NCBI RefSeq assembly: GCF_014596475.1
Contig: NZ_MECJ01000028.1
Coordinates: 434,001 to 498,000, forward strand
Source of the DNA: Streptomyces sp. CBMA152
GTDB taxonomy: Bacteria; Actinomycetota; Actinomycetes; Streptomycetales; Streptomycetaceae
Direction: 5' to 3'
Length of the DNA: 64,000 nt
This document shows, one piece after another, positions 18,330-26,805 of this stretch. Within the stretch, counting starts at the first letter, position 1. Every line of letters starts with the position of its first letter. Position numbers and translations under genes: made by a program. Below the pieces are notes generated by a model. That model worked only from the letters and a program-made list of their open reading frames with translations. It was not told where the DNA came from and made no database searches.

Positions 18330-18449
18330 GGACCACTCCCCCGTGTCCCGGTGGATCACCAACGGCGCGCAGCGTAACTACTGTGCCGCGTGGGCACAGT
18401 GGGTTTGACGCAGTCTTGACAATCCCGGTTCCCGCCCCGGACGGGGCCT

Positions 18450-19151
18450 CTAGACCAGACGCCGCGCCGTAGCCCAGCGCGTCAGCTCATGGCGGTTGGA
18501 AAGCTGCAACTTGCGCAGCACCGCCGAGACATGCGACTCGACCGTCTTCACGGAGATGAACAGCTGCTTGGCGATCTCCTTGTACGCGTAGCCGCGCGCG
18601 ATCAGCCGCAGCACCTCCCGCTCCCGCTGGGTCAGGCGGTCCATGTCCTCGTCGACCGGCGGCGCGTCCGTGGACGCGAAGGCGTCCAGGACGAAGCCCG
18701 CCAGGCGCGGCGAGAAGACCGCGTCGCCGTCCTGGACCCGGAAGATGGAGTCGACCAGGTCCGTACCCGTGATCGTCTTGGTGACATAGCCGCGGGCGCC
18801 GCCCCGGATCACCCCGATCACGTCCTCCGCCGCGTCCGACACCGACAGCGCGAGGAAGCGCACCGGGCGCTCCGCGTCCGCCATCAACGGGGCCGAGCGG
18901 CGCAGGACTTCCACGCCGCCGCCGCCCGGCAGGTGCACGTCGAGGAGCACGACCTCCGGCCGGGTCGCCGTGATCACCGTGATCGCCTGGTCCACGTCGG
19001 CCGCCTCGCCGACCACCTCGACGCCCGTCTCCTCGGTGCGCCCGATCTCCGCCTGGACACCGGTGCGGAACATGCGGTGGTCGTCGACCAGGACGACCCG
19101 CACCCGCCGCTCGGATCCGCCCTGGGCTCCCTGGGTCTGCTCCGTCGTCAT
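18450..19151 (-). CDS. NarL/FixJ-type response regulator
   Basis: 233 residues. The receiver domain (about 17-140) has the acidic pair in VLVDDHRMF, phospho-acceptor Asp in VVLLDVHLPG, Thr/Ser ALSVSD and Lys in YVTKTITG. The LuxR-type helix-turn-helix follows (about 160-225; LTQREREVLRLIARGYAYKEIA). Its ATG overlaps the kinase stop by four bases, so kinase and regulator form a coupled two-component operon. The adjacent kinase carries PspC and the divergent gene also encodes PspC, so it likely answers cell-envelope stress. That is inference from the domains. Confidence 0.9.
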   Translation of the reverse strand: MTTEQTQGAQGGSERRVRVVLVDDHRMFRTGVQAEIGRTEETGVEVVGEAADVDQAITVITATRPEVVLLDVHLPGGGGVEVLRRSAPLMADAERPVRFLALSVSDAAEDVIGVIRGGARGYVTKTITGTDLVDSIFRVQDGDAVFSPRLAGFVLDAFASTDAPPVDEDMDRLTQREREVLRLIARGYAYKEIAKQLFISVKTVESHVSAVLRKLQLSNRHELTRWATARRLV

Positions 19152-20428
19152 CCGTCCGCCCTCTCCATCTCCAGCTCGACCTCCGTGCCCCCACCGGGCA
19201 CCGAACGCAGCCGCGCCGTTCCGCCGTTGCGCTGCATCCGGCCGATGATCGATTCTCGTACGCCCATCCGGTCGCCGGGCACCGCGTCCGGGTCGAAGCC
19301 CGGGCCCCGGTCCCGTACGGACACGAAGACCGTACGGCCCTCGACCTCCGCGTAGACCTGGACCGCTCCGCCCTCGCCACCGTACTTCGCGGCGTTCACC
19401 ATCGCCTCGCGCGCGGCCTGCATCTGCGCGGTCAGCTTCTCGTCGAGCGGGCAGTCGCCGACCACCACGACCTCCAGCGGGACGCCGTGCTTGTCCTCGA
19501 CCTCGGCGGCGGCCTTCTTCACCGCCTCCGCGAGCGTCGTCGGCTCCTGCGCCTCGTCCTTGCCCGTACCCTCCGGCTTGTAGAGCCACGCCCGCAGCTC
19601 CCGCTCCTGGGCGCGGGCGAGGCGGCGCACCTCGCCCACGTTCTCCGCGTTGCGCTGGATCAGCGTGAGGGTGTGCAGCACCGAGTCGTGCACATGGGCG
19701 GCGACTTCGGCACGTTCCTGGGCGCGGATGCGCATCAGCCGCTCCTCGGAGAGGTCCTGCGTCATCCGCACCAGATACGGGCCGGCCAGCAGGGCTATGC
19801 CCGCGATCACCGCGAGCGCGGCCGTCATCACGTTGCCGAGCTGCGCGGCCGAGCCCCGCACCACCACGAACGCGGTGAAGCCGGTGCCGACCAGGGCCAC
19901 GCCCGCCAGGCCCCGGGCGAGCGGCAGCAGTCGGCTGCGCTTGGCGCCCTCGGTCCAGCGCGCGCGGCGGGCGTTGTCCGCCTGGCGCCACACCAGGATC
20001 ACACCGGCTCCGACCAGCAGCGTCGGCCAGATGTAGGGGCTGGCCCAGCCGTCGACGTTCACGTTCCCCGCGAAGATCGCAGCTCCGAAGCAGAGCGCTA
20101 TCAGCGCGACGACCTGGCCCTTGTCGGGCTTGCGGAGCCTGCGGCGGCCGTCCGGGCTGACCTCGAACGCGGAGCGCGGCTCGACGGCCGTACCGCCCAG
20201 GCCCAGCGGCACCACGAACCAGAACACCGCGTACAGCAGCGCCCCCAGGCCCTCGATCGTGAACAGGCCGAGGAAGACGATCCGCACCCAGACCACCGGC
20301 AGCCCGAGGTGGCCGGCGAGCCCGCGCGCCACGCCACCGAGCATCCGCCCTTCGGCGGACCGGTAGAGCTTGCGCACGGGTGGTTCGTCGGCCTCGATGG
20401 GCGCGATACGGGAAGCGGCGACTGACAT
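19148..20428 (-). CDS. PspC-domain sensor histidine kinase (NarL-partner type)
   Basis: 426 residues from ATG 20428. An N-terminal PspC domain (about 20-85; RMLGGVARGLAGHLGLP) is followed by further membrane helices to about residue 215, then an H-box of the HisKA_3 class (VAAHVHDSVLHTL) and a HATPase with N-box EAMVNAAKYG and G-box DRGPGFD. PspC helices bind stressed membrane or phage-shock partners, so this kinase probably senses membrane damage. It phosphorylates the overlapping NarL-type regulator. It is divergent from a second PspC gene across 196 bases that carry repeated TCAGGG boxes. Confidence 0.88.
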   Translation of the reverse strand: MSVAASRIAPIEADEPPVRKLYRSAEGRMLGGVARGLAGHLGLPVVWVRIVFLGLFTIEGLGALLYAVFWFVVPLGLGGTAVEPRSAFEVSPDGRRRLRKPDKGQVVALIALCFGAAIFAGNVNVDGWASPYIWPTLLVGAGVILVWRQADNARRARWTEGAKRSRLLPLARGLAGVALVGTGFTAFVVVRGSAAQLGNVMTAALAVIAGIALLAGPYLVRMTQDLSEERLMRIRAQERAEVAAHVHDSVLHTLTLIQRNAENVGEVRRLARAQERELRAWLYKPEGTGKDEAQEPTTLAEAVKKAAAEVEDKHGVPLEVVVVGDCPLDEKLTAQMQAAREAMVNAAKYGGEGGAVQVYAEVEGRTVFVSVRDRGPGFDPDAVPGDRMGVRESIIGRMQRNGGTARLRSVPGGGTEVELEMERADG

Positions 20429-20463
20429 GCACCGATCGTCACACGCCGGACCGGGCACGGACA

Positions 20464-20568
20464 TCAGGGAATGCCCCCACACCACCCCTGATCCGCGATC
20501 CCCGCACGGGGGAGGACGGATCCCCCGTCAGGGGGAGGCCCGAGCTCCCCATCAGGGCAATCTCAGGG
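20464..20568. promoter_or_regulatory. Repeated TCAGGG boxes between the kinase and PspC genes
   Basis: TCAGGG occurs at 20464-20469, 20528-20533, 20552-20557 and 20563-20568, and its reverse complement CCCTGA at 20486-20491. The last two are 11 bases apart (one helical turn), and the first pairs with CCCTGA as an inverted repeat. This looks like a binding array for the adjacent response regulator controlling both divergent genes. The assignment is inferred from layout only. Confidence 0.35.
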
Positions 20569-20624
20569 ACAGGCCAGGGTCGGACCGGGTGCCGCACGCC
20601 CGCACCGCCCGTCACCATGGACGT

Positions 20625-21962
20625 ATGACTCAGCCGACCGAGACTCCCGTCGCGCCGCCGGACCCGGCGCCCGCCGCGCCGCAGCTGCGCCGCAGCAGCC
20701 GCAACAAAGTGATCGGCGGCGTCTGCGGCGGGCTCGGCCGGTGGTGCGACGTCGACCCGGTGATCTTCCGGGTCGCGCTCGGCGTGCTGACCGTCACCGG
20801 CGGCCTCGGCCTGGTCTTCTACGGCTTCGCGTGGCTGCTCGTCCCGCTCGACGGCGAGGACGAGAACGAGGCGCGAAGGCTGCTGTCGGGCCGGGTCGAA
20901 GGGGCCTCCCTCGCCGCCGTGCTGATGGCGCTCGCCGGGTGCGGGATCTTCCTGTCCATGATCGGCAACGATTCGGTGCTCGCCTTCGCGGGTCTGCTCA
21001 CGCTGACGGTCACCGGCACCGCCGTCTGGTCGCAGCGCCGCTCCACCGCTCCCCCGGACGCCCCGCCGGTCACCGCCGCCGCCCAGACGGCGACCGGCGC
21101 CGCGTCCCAGACCTTCGCGACCCCGGGCGCGCCCCCCGAGACCAAGGCGCCGCCCGCCCCCGGCCCGCCCTCCTGGTGGCGCGACCCGATCGTCAAGGAC
21201 GGCACCACCGGCCCGGTCGGCACCGGCTATCTGTGGGGCGCCGAGGGCGCCGACGCGCCTGCGCGCCCCGGGTTCGGGGCGCGCGCCAAGGAAGGCCCGG
21301 CCGAGAAGGCGGCCGACCGGGCCACCCGGGGCCCGCGCCCGATCGGCGGGCTCGTCTTCCTGCTCGCGCTGATCGCGGGCGGCATCGGCACGGCGGGCGC
21401 CTGGAGCCACCAGCCGCTGGGCACCGCGCTCCAGATCGGCCTGACCGCCGCCCTCGCGGTGTTCGGCCTCGGCCTGGTGATCAGCGCGTTCGTGGGGCGT
21501 ACGGGGTTCGGCACGCTGTTCATGGCGGTGCTCACGGCGGCGCTGCTCGCCGGGGCCTCGGCGCTGCCCAAGACCATCGACACCCACTGGACCAGGGCGA
21601 ACTGGAAGCCCGCCGCGATCGCCGACGTACAGCCGTCGTACCAGCTGGGCACCGGCGAGGGCACGCTGGATCTCAGCCGGGTCGTGGTGCCCGCCGGCCA
21701 GACCGTCTCCACGCGCGCGGAGCTCGGCGCTGGCCGGCTCCGGGTGTTCGTACCGAAGGGCGTGACCGTGAAGGCGACCATCCAGGTGGGCGTGGGCGAC
21801 GTGCAGTTGCCCAGTGAGAGCCCGCACGACGTGAACGTCGAGCCGAACCAGAAGAAGACCGTGACACTCCCGCCGCCCGCCGGTGCCAAGCCCGCCGGGA
21901 CCGTCGAGCTCGATCTGCATGTCTCCATCGGCCAGGCGGAGGTGGACCGTGCCGCGTCATGA
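20625..21962 (+). CDS. PspC-domain membrane protein with adhesin-like tail
   Basis: 445 residues from ATG 20625. PspC domain (about 20-80; KVIGGVCGGLGRWCDVDP), further helices, a Pro/Ala-rich cytoplasmic loop (about 130-235) and more membrane helices (about 240-315). The outer C-terminal region (about 325-445) resembles the beta-rich domain found behind PspC and LiaF-type proteins (STRAELGAGRLRVFVPKGV). By analogy with LiaF it could modulate the divergent PspC kinase. No SD is seen before the ATG. The next small gene overlaps its 3' end by 14 bases. Confidence 0.82.
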   Translation: MTQPTETPVAPPDPAPAAPQLRRSSRNKVIGGVCGGLGRWCDVDPVIFRVALGVLTVTGGLGLVFYGFAWLLVPLDGEDENEARRLLSGRVEGASLAAVLMALAGCGIFLSMIGNDSVLAFAGLLTLTVTGTAVWSQRRSTAPPDAPPVTAAAQTATGAASQTFATPGAPPETKAPPAPGPPSWWRDPIVKDGTTGPVGTGYLWGAEGADAPARPGFGARAKEGPAEKAADRATRGPRPIGGLVFLLALIAGGIGTAGAWSHQPLGTALQIGLTAALAVFGLGLVISAFVGRTGFGTLFMAVLTAALLAGASALPKTIDTHWTRANWKPAAIADVQPSYQLGTGEGTLDLSRVVVPAGQTVSTRAELGAGRLRVFVPKGVTVKATIQVGVGDVQLPSESPHDVNVEPNQKKTVTLPPPAGAKPAGTVELDLHVSIGQAEVDRAAS

Positions 21963-22215
21963 GTTCCGGCCCGGGCGCCTCATCGCGGGGGCCGCGGTGC
22001 TCGCCACCGCCGTACTGTTCGCGGGTGATGCCGCCAACGAGTGGAACACGCCCTGGTACGCGGTGATCCCGCTGATGTCCGGCGGGCTCGCACTCGCCGG
22101 GCTCGCGAGCTGGATCGCCTACGGGGTGCGCAGACGGCGGCGCGCCGCCAGCCAGGCGTCCGCCGACAGCAGCGGCGTCCCTGCCAGCACCAACGGCAGC
22201 CAGGCCATGAGATAG
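21949..22215 (+). CDS. Small two-helix membrane protein overlapping the PspC gene
   Basis: 88 residues from GTG 21949 inside the end of the PspC gene (14-base overlap, translational coupling). The start MPRHEFRPGRL and two membrane helices (about 10-30 and 38-60) match a small protein I know to follow PspC genes in Streptomyces. Its last 97 bases overlap the 3' end of the convergent doxX gene, so its Arg/Ser-rich tail is read from the opposite strand of doxX codons. Function unknown. Confidence 0.65.
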   Translation: MPRHEFRPGRLIAGAAVLATAVLFAGDAANEWNTPWYAVIPLMSGGLALAGLASWIAYGVRRRRRAASQASADSSGVPASTNGSQAMR

Positions 22216-22646
22216 GCCAGGTCGTTGCCGTAGTAGTACGGCGTGGTCGCCCAGCTCACGGTCAGCCACAGGCTGAGCGAGATCAGCGCCCCGCCGACCG
22301 CCGCGAGCCGCCCGAACAGGCCGACCAGGATGCCGAGTCCGACCGCGATCTCACCGAACGCGATGGCGTACCCGAAGCCGACCGGGCTCTTGAGGGCGAG
22401 GTCGACGAGGGCGGGGATCGCGGAGCTGTCGCGCACCGAGTGCATCAGCTCCCCGATCGAGCCTGCGCCGCTCGCCTTGAGGGTGGTGGTGCCGCCGGTG
22501 AGCTTGTCGAACCCGGCGTAGACGAACGTGACGCCGAGGAAGACGCGCAGCGGCAGCAGCGCGTACTTGCCCGCCGTCGCCCGCAGCCCCGTCCTGCCCG
22601 TCGCCGTGCCGCCGCTGTGTGTCCGGGTGAGGTATCCGTGTGCCAT
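22119..22646 (-). CDS. DoxX family membrane protein
   Basis: 175 residues, four membrane helices. The motif FLGVTFVYAGFDKLTGG and the GEIAVGLGILVGLFGRLAA block are typical of DoxX/MauE-like proteins. Mycobacterial DoxX works in a membrane oxidoreductase complex against oxidative stress; bacterial relatives are otherwise poorly defined. Start ATG 22646, with a weak SD. It stands alone on the minus strand and is convergent and overlapping with the small membrane gene. A perfect 20-base palindrome (22704-22723) lies upstream. Confidence 0.85.
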   Translation of the reverse strand: MAHGYLTRTHSGGTATGRTGLRATAGKYALLPLRVFLGVTFVYAGFDKLTGGTTTLKASGAGSIGELMHSVRDSSAIPALVDLALKSPVGFGYAIAFGEIAVGLGILVGLFGRLAAVGGALISLSLWLTVSWATTPYYYGNDLAYLMAWLPLVLAGTPLLSADAWLAARRRLRTP

Positions 22647-22703
22647 CGCCGATCCCGCCTTCCGTATCCCCTGTCAACAGACCATACGTACGGGAGGTAC
22701 AGG

Positions 22704-22723
22704 CGGCTCAACCGGTTGAGCCG
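22704..22723. repeat. Perfect 20-bp palindrome between a membrane-protein gene and doxX
   Basis: CGGCTCAACCGGTTGAGCCG reads the same on both strands. It lies 29 bases after the stop of the 414-residue membrane protein gene and 58 bases before doxX, both on the minus strand. It could be a terminator hairpin (8-bp stem, CCGG loop, no T-tract) or an operator for doxX. Confidence 0.55.
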
Positions 22724-22751
22724 TCAACGGGCTCGGCGCAGTGCGTCGATC

Positions 22752-23996
22752 TCAGTCCGTGACGTCGATCGAGATGCGGTTCGTCTCGACGCCCGCCGCC
22801 GTCACCACCCGCACCTCGACCCGGCCGGGCTCGACGTCGACCGGGACCGGGACGGTCAGCAGGGTGTCGGTGGGGTTGGCGAAGCCGCCGGTGACCGGGA
22901 TCAGCGGGACATGGACATGGACGGCGCCGATCCGCACGACCATCCGGGCGAGCCGGTCGGGGGTGCCCGCGCCCGGCGGCACGAATCCGGCGCCCCGGAT
23001 CTCGATGTCGTCGCCGGTGCGGATCGGCGCGTCCAGATCGCCCGCCTCCCGCGCCCGTACGACCGAGAGCACCACCGGACGGCCGCCCTCCGCGTACTTC
23101 CCGGCGAAGTACGTCAGCGCCGACACCGCGACCAGGAGCGCCAGCGCCCACGGCAGATCGGGCAGCTGCTCGGGCCGACGGGCCAGGCGTACCCCGGCGA
23201 AGATCACGGCGACCGCGCTGACCAGCACGTACTGCACATCCGAGAAGCTGCCGCGCCCGGCGTCGTCGGTGAGCAGATCGGCGGCGCGCGGCCGCTCGGC
23301 GCGCACCTTCTGCAGCCGCTGCCCCGCGATGCGTACGACCACCACGCGGCGCACCACCACCGCGATCGCGCAGACCAGCGCGACCACCGTCAACAGGCCC
23401 GCGCCCCGGCCGAGTTTCAGGCCGTCGAGCACGTCGTCGCGCTCCGCGGGGCCGGACGCCCCGGCCAGGCGCAGCGCGAGGACGAGGACCGCGAAGACCA
23501 CGAGCAGCACCCAGGCGGCGGCCACCGCGCGCGAGGTGGAGAGCCGGTTGTCCTCGCCGACGACCGGCGCGAGCAGGCCGCCACGCGCGCGATGCAGCCG
23601 GGCGGCCCCGGTGAGCAGGACGGCGGCGGCCAGCGCGGCGATCAGGCCCGCGGTCCGCGCGGCGGTCCAGCCGGTGCCGATCGCGGTGGACGACTCGGCG
23701 AGGGCGAGCGCGGCCACGCTGCCCCACACGATCGCGACGGTGGCCCGCCAGACCGCACCCGGCCAGGCGTGCCCCGCCTCCCGACCGCATTCGGCGAGCA
23801 CGCGCGCGGACTGGGTGAGCTCGTCCGACACCCACTGCCGGGACGCCCCGGCGGAGTGCGCGACGGCGGCGGGCAGCCCCTCTCCGGCGGCGAACCCGTC
23901 GCGCTTGGCCAGGAACTCCGCGACCGCGCGCCGGTGCCCGTCCCGCGACCCCGGCCCGCACTCACCACCGCACTGCCGAGCCTCCTGCACCGCCAC
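22752..23996 (-). CDS. Membrane protein with C-terminal Ig-like domain, unknown function
   Basis: About 414 residues if GTG 23996 is the start (MAVQEARQCGGECGP); in-frame ATGs at 24071 and 24119 would lengthen it, but third-position GC falls off upstream of 23996. The order is a cytoplasmic N-terminus with a Cys pair, about eight membrane helices (roughly 100-300), and an outer or terminal beta domain with IEIRGAGFVPPG and MVVRIGAVHVHVPL, resembling an IPT/TIG fold. No enzyme motif is recognised. It is flanked by a class II aldolase gene on the same strand, with no evident functional link. Confidence 0.65.
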   Translation of the reverse strand: MAVQEARQCGGECGPGSRDGHRRAVAEFLAKRDGFAAGEGLPAAVAHSAGASRQWVSDELTQSARVLAECGREAGHAWPGAVWRATVAIVWGSVAALALAESSTAIGTGWTAARTAGLIAALAAAVLLTGAARLHRARGGLLAPVVGEDNRLSTSRAVAAAWVLLVVFAVLVLALRLAGASGPAERDDVLDGLKLGRGAGLLTVVALVCAIAVVVRRVVVVRIAGQRLQKVRAERPRAADLLTDDAGRGSFSDVQYVLVSAVAVIFAGVRLARRPEQLPDLPWALALLVAVSALTYFAGKYAEGGRPVVLSVVRAREAGDLDAPIRTGDDIEIRGAGFVPPGAGTPDRLARMVVRIGAVHVHVPLIPVTGGFANPTDTLLTVPVPVDVEPGRVEVRVVTAAGVETNRISIDVTD

Positions 23997-24128
23997 AGAG
24001 ATCTCGCCCTTTCCCTCACGCCACGCCCAAGTCACGTCAACTGTCAGCGAATTGTGCCGTACGCGGGCCATCCCCCGCCCGACGGGGCGTCGCGGCGCGA
24101 GTGATTGACGCACCATCAAATTGACGTA

Positions 24129-24938
24129 CTACGACAGGAGTTCGGGCTCCGACTCGCTGATCTGGCGCCACAGCGGCTGGTAGTTGATCCAGGCGACCAG
24201 ATCGCTGCCGAGCTGATCATGGGTGGCGACCGCGTCCCTGCGGTCGATGAGCACGGGCTTTCCGGCCGCCCGCGCGGCCAGCTGCACCTGGGCGCAGCGC
24301 TCCATGGCGATGAACCACCAGGCCGCCGCGTCCACCGAGTCCCCCACGGTCAGCAGCCCGTGGTTGCGCAGGATCACGGCCTTGTACGCACCGAGCGCGG
24401 CCGCGATCCGGCGGCCCTCCTCGGCGTCGACGACCACGCCCGTATACGCGTCGAAGAGGGCGTGGTCCTCGAAGAAGGCGCACGCCTCCTGGGTGTACGG
24501 CTCGATCAGCTCGCCGAGCGCCGCCAGTGCGCGCCCGTGCACCGAGTGGGTGTGCGCGACGGCGACGACATCGGGCCGGGCCCGGTGCACCTGCGCGTGG
24601 ACGGCGAAGGCCGCCTGGTTGACGTGGTGGCGGCCCTCGACGACCTGGCCGTCCCCGTTGACCAGCACCAGCGTGCCCGCCGTGACCTGCGCGAACGGGA
24701 CGCCGAAAGGATTCACCCAGTAGCAGTCCTCGAACTCCGGGTCCCGCGCGGAGATGTGGCCGGACACGCCCTCCTCGTAACCGAACCGGGCGAACAGCCG
24801 CAGCGCGGCCGCCAGGCGCTGCCGCCTGTGCCGCCTCGCCTCGGCCGGGTCGTCGTGCACGGGCGGCAATGAGAACTGGAGCTGGTCGACGGGTATGGGT
24901 GCGGGCGGCTCCGCCGGGGTCTGCGGGATCTCGGTCAT
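24129..24938 (-). CDS. Class II aldolase / adducin-domain protein
   Basis: 269 residues. Class II aldolase fold with the zinc-binding set: Glu near EEGVSGHIS, HTHS (VAVAHTHSVHGRA) and a third His in LRNHGLLT. Family members cleave or isomerise phosphorylated or free sugars and related hydroxy-ketones; the substrate here cannot be told. Start ATG 24938 has no SD, but TAACTT on the minus strand (24945-24950) ends six bases before it, so the mRNA is probably leaderless. The frame ends 190 bases before guaA's terminator and is not clearly in an operon. Confidence 0.85.
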   Translation of the reverse strand: MTEIPQTPAEPPAPIPVDQLQFSLPPVHDDPAEARRHRRQRLAAALRLFARFGYEEGVSGHISARDPEFEDCYWVNPFGVPFAQVTAGTLVLVNGDGQVVEGRHHVNQAAFAVHAQVHRARPDVVAVAHTHSVHGRALAALGELIEPYTQEACAFFEDHALFDAYTGVVVDAEEGRRIAAALGAYKAVILRNHGLLTVGDSVDAAAWWFIAMERCAQVQLAARAAGKPVLIDRRDAVATHDQLGSDLVAWINYQPLWRQISESEPELLS

Positions 24939-24944
24939 GGCCGG

Positions 24945-24950
24945 AAGTTA
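24945..24950 (-). promoter_or_regulatory. -10 element for a leaderless aldolase transcript
   Basis: Minus-strand TAACTT lies exactly six bases before the ATG, placing the expected start of transcription on the A of the start codon. No clear -35 is seen. Confidence 0.4.
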
Positions 24951-25016
24951 CCGCGCGGTCCGACGAGTGAACAGGGTCGAGCACGTTGTTCGTCTGCGGG
25001 CCGTCTTGGGCTGGCC

Positions 25017-25036
25017 GCGCAGTTCCCCGCGCCCCT
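25017..25036 (+). repeat. Single arm of the dispersed 20-mer palindrome element
   Basis: GCGCAGTTCCCCGCGCCCCT is identical to 2824-2843, where it forms one arm of a large inverted repeat. Here the second arm is missing. It follows the guaA terminator. Confidence 0.7.
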
Positions 25037-25043
25037 AAAACGG

Positions 25044-25082
25044 CGGAGCCGCCGCCCCGGGGTTTCCGGTGCGGCGGCTCCG
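25044..25082 (-). terminator. guaA terminator
   Basis: A 12-base stem (CGGAGCCGCCGC / GCGGCGGCTCCG) with a 15-base loop starts 18 bases after the guaA stop. On the minus strand it is followed by CCG CCG TTTT, a short T-tract. Confidence 0.8.
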
Positions 25083-25099
25083 ATCGTCCGCTCAGTGGG

Positions 25100-26677
25100 T
25101 TACTCCCACTCGATCGTGCCCGGCGGCTTGCTCGTCACGTCGAGGACGACGCGGTTGACGTCGGCCACCTCGTTGGTGATCCGGGTCGAGATCTTCGCGA
25201 GCACGTCGTACGGCATCCGCGTCCAGTCGGCCGTCATGGCGTCCTCGGACGAGACCGGGCGCAGCACGATCGGGTGGCCGTAGGTGCGGCCGTCGCCCTG
25301 GACGCCGACGCTGCGGACGTCCGCGAGCAGCACGACCGGGCACTGCCAGATCTCGCGGTCCAGACCGGCCGCCGTCAGCTCCTCGCGTGCGATGGCGTCG
25401 GCCTCGCGCAGCAGGTCGAGGCGGTCCTTGGTGACCTCGCCGACGATACGGATACCCAGGCCCGGGCCGGGGAACGGCTGGCGCTGGACGATCTCCTCCG
25501 GCAGGCCGAGCTCCTGGCCGACCATGCGGACCTCGTCCTTGAACAGCTTGCGCAGCGGCTCGACGAGCTCGAACTCCAGGTCCTCCGGGAGCCCGCCCAC
25601 GTTGTGGTGGGACTTGATGTTCGCGGTGCCGGTGCCGCCGCCGGACTCGACGACGTCCGGGTACAGGGTGCCCTGCACGAGGAAGGCGACCTCGGGGCCG
25701 TCCTCCTGGAGGATCTCCAGCTGCGCCTGCTCGAAGACGCGGATGAACTCGCGGCCGATGATCTTCCGCTTGGTCTCCGGGTCGGAGACACCGGCGAGCG
25801 CGGTGAGGAATCGCTCCTGCGCGTCGACGACCTTCAGCTGGACGCCGGTGGCGGCCACGAAGTCCTTCTCGACCTGCTCGGTCTCACCCTTGCGCATCAG
25901 ACCGTGGTCCACGTACACGCAGGTCAGCTGGTTACCGATGGCCTTCTGGACGAGGGCCGCGGCGACCGCCGAGTCCACACCGCCGGACAGACCGCAGATG
26001 GCGCGCTTGTCGCCGACCTGCTCACGGATGAGGGCGACCTGCTCCTCGACGACGTTGTGGGTCGTCCAGGTCGGCTCGATGCCGGCGCCGCGGTAGAGGA
26101 AGTGCTCCAGGATCTGCTGGCCGTGCGTGGAGTGCAGCACCTCGGGGTGGTACTGCACGCCGTACAGCTTCTTCTCGTCGTTCTCGAAGGCCGCGACCGG
26201 CACGACGTCCGTGGACGCGGTGACGGTGAAGCCCTCGGGCGCGGCCGAGCAGGCGTCGCCGTGCGACATCCACACCGACTGCTCGGTGGGCGTGCCCTCG
26301 AAGAGCGTCGAGCCGGCCTTGCTGACGTGCAGCGGCGTACGGCCGTACTCGCGCGCGCCGTTGTCGTCGACGGTGCCGCCGAGCGTCGTCGCCATCAGCT
26401 GGAAGCCGTAGCACATGCCGAAGACCGGGACCCCGGCCTCGAAGATCTCGCGCTCCAGGACGGGGGCGCCTTCCGCGTACACGGAGGACGGGCCGCCCGA
26501 GAGGATGATCGCCTTCGGGTTCTTGGCCAGCATCTCGGCCACGGGCATCGTGCTCGGCACGATCTCGCTGTAGACCCGGGCCTCACGGACGCGGCGGGCG
26601 ATGAGCTGGGCGTACTGGGCGCCGAAGTCGACAACGAGTACGACGTCGGGCGCGGCAGCAGGGGACGCTGATGACAC
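25100..26677 (-). CDS. guaA: GMP synthase (glutamine-hydrolysing)
   Basis: 525 residues, normal length. It converts XMP, ATP and glutamine to GMP, the last step of GMP synthesis. The class I glutamine amidotransferase domain (about 10-205) has nucleophile Cys in FGMCYGFQLM and the His-Glu pair in GVQYHPEV. The N-type ATP pyrophosphatase domain (about 210-400) has P-loop SGGVDS. The C-terminal dimerisation domain ends KPPGTIEWE, as in all GuaA. Start GTG 26677 has GGAAGG eight bases upstream. guaB and guaB3, the preceding step, are 22 kb away in the window. It is divergent from the chorismate mutase leader. Confidence 0.97.
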   Translation of the reverse strand: MSSASPAAAPDVVLVVDFGAQYAQLIARRVREARVYSEIVPSTMPVAEMLAKNPKAIILSGGPSSVYAEGAPVLEREIFEAGVPVFGMCYGFQLMATTLGGTVDDNGAREYGRTPLHVSKAGSTLFEGTPTEQSVWMSHGDACSAAPEGFTVTASTDVVPVAAFENDEKKLYGVQYHPEVLHSTHGQQILEHFLYRGAGIEPTWTTHNVVEEQVALIREQVGDKRAICGLSGGVDSAVAAALVQKAIGNQLTCVYVDHGLMRKGETEQVEKDFVAATGVQLKVVDAQERFLTALAGVSDPETKRKIIGREFIRVFEQAQLEILQEDGPEVAFLVQGTLYPDVVESGGGTGTANIKSHHNVGGLPEDLEFELVEPLRKLFKDEVRMVGQELGLPEEIVQRQPFPGPGLGIRIVGEVTKDRLDLLREADAIAREELTAAGLDREIWQCPVVLLADVRSVGVQGDGRTYGHPIVLRPVSSEDAMTADWTRMPYDVLAKISTRITNEVADVNRVVLDVTSKPPGTIEWE

Positions 26678-26793
26678 TGGCGGCCTTCCGGCGAAGGGAG
26701 GGGGTCGGTATTTGTCGATTCTACCGGGGCGCGGGGTGGGACCTTTCGTCTCACCATCCGAACCGGGGTTGGCCCGGCCCGGGGCGGTCGGTC

Positions 26794-26799
26794 CATACT
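26794..26799 (+). promoter_or_regulatory. -10 element of the chorismate mutase leader transcript
   Basis: CATACT ends six bases before the leader-peptide ATG, placing the transcript start at or next to that ATG. TTGGCC (26769-26774) is a possible but distant -35 (19-base spacer). Confidence 0.4.
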
Positions 26800-26805
26800 G
26801 TCGCC

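Noticed and set aside
22752..24119. Start of the Ig-domain membrane protein at ATG 24119
   Set aside because: Codon bias is poor between 24119 and 23997 and no SD fits; GTG 23996 has a better-spaced purine-rich site.
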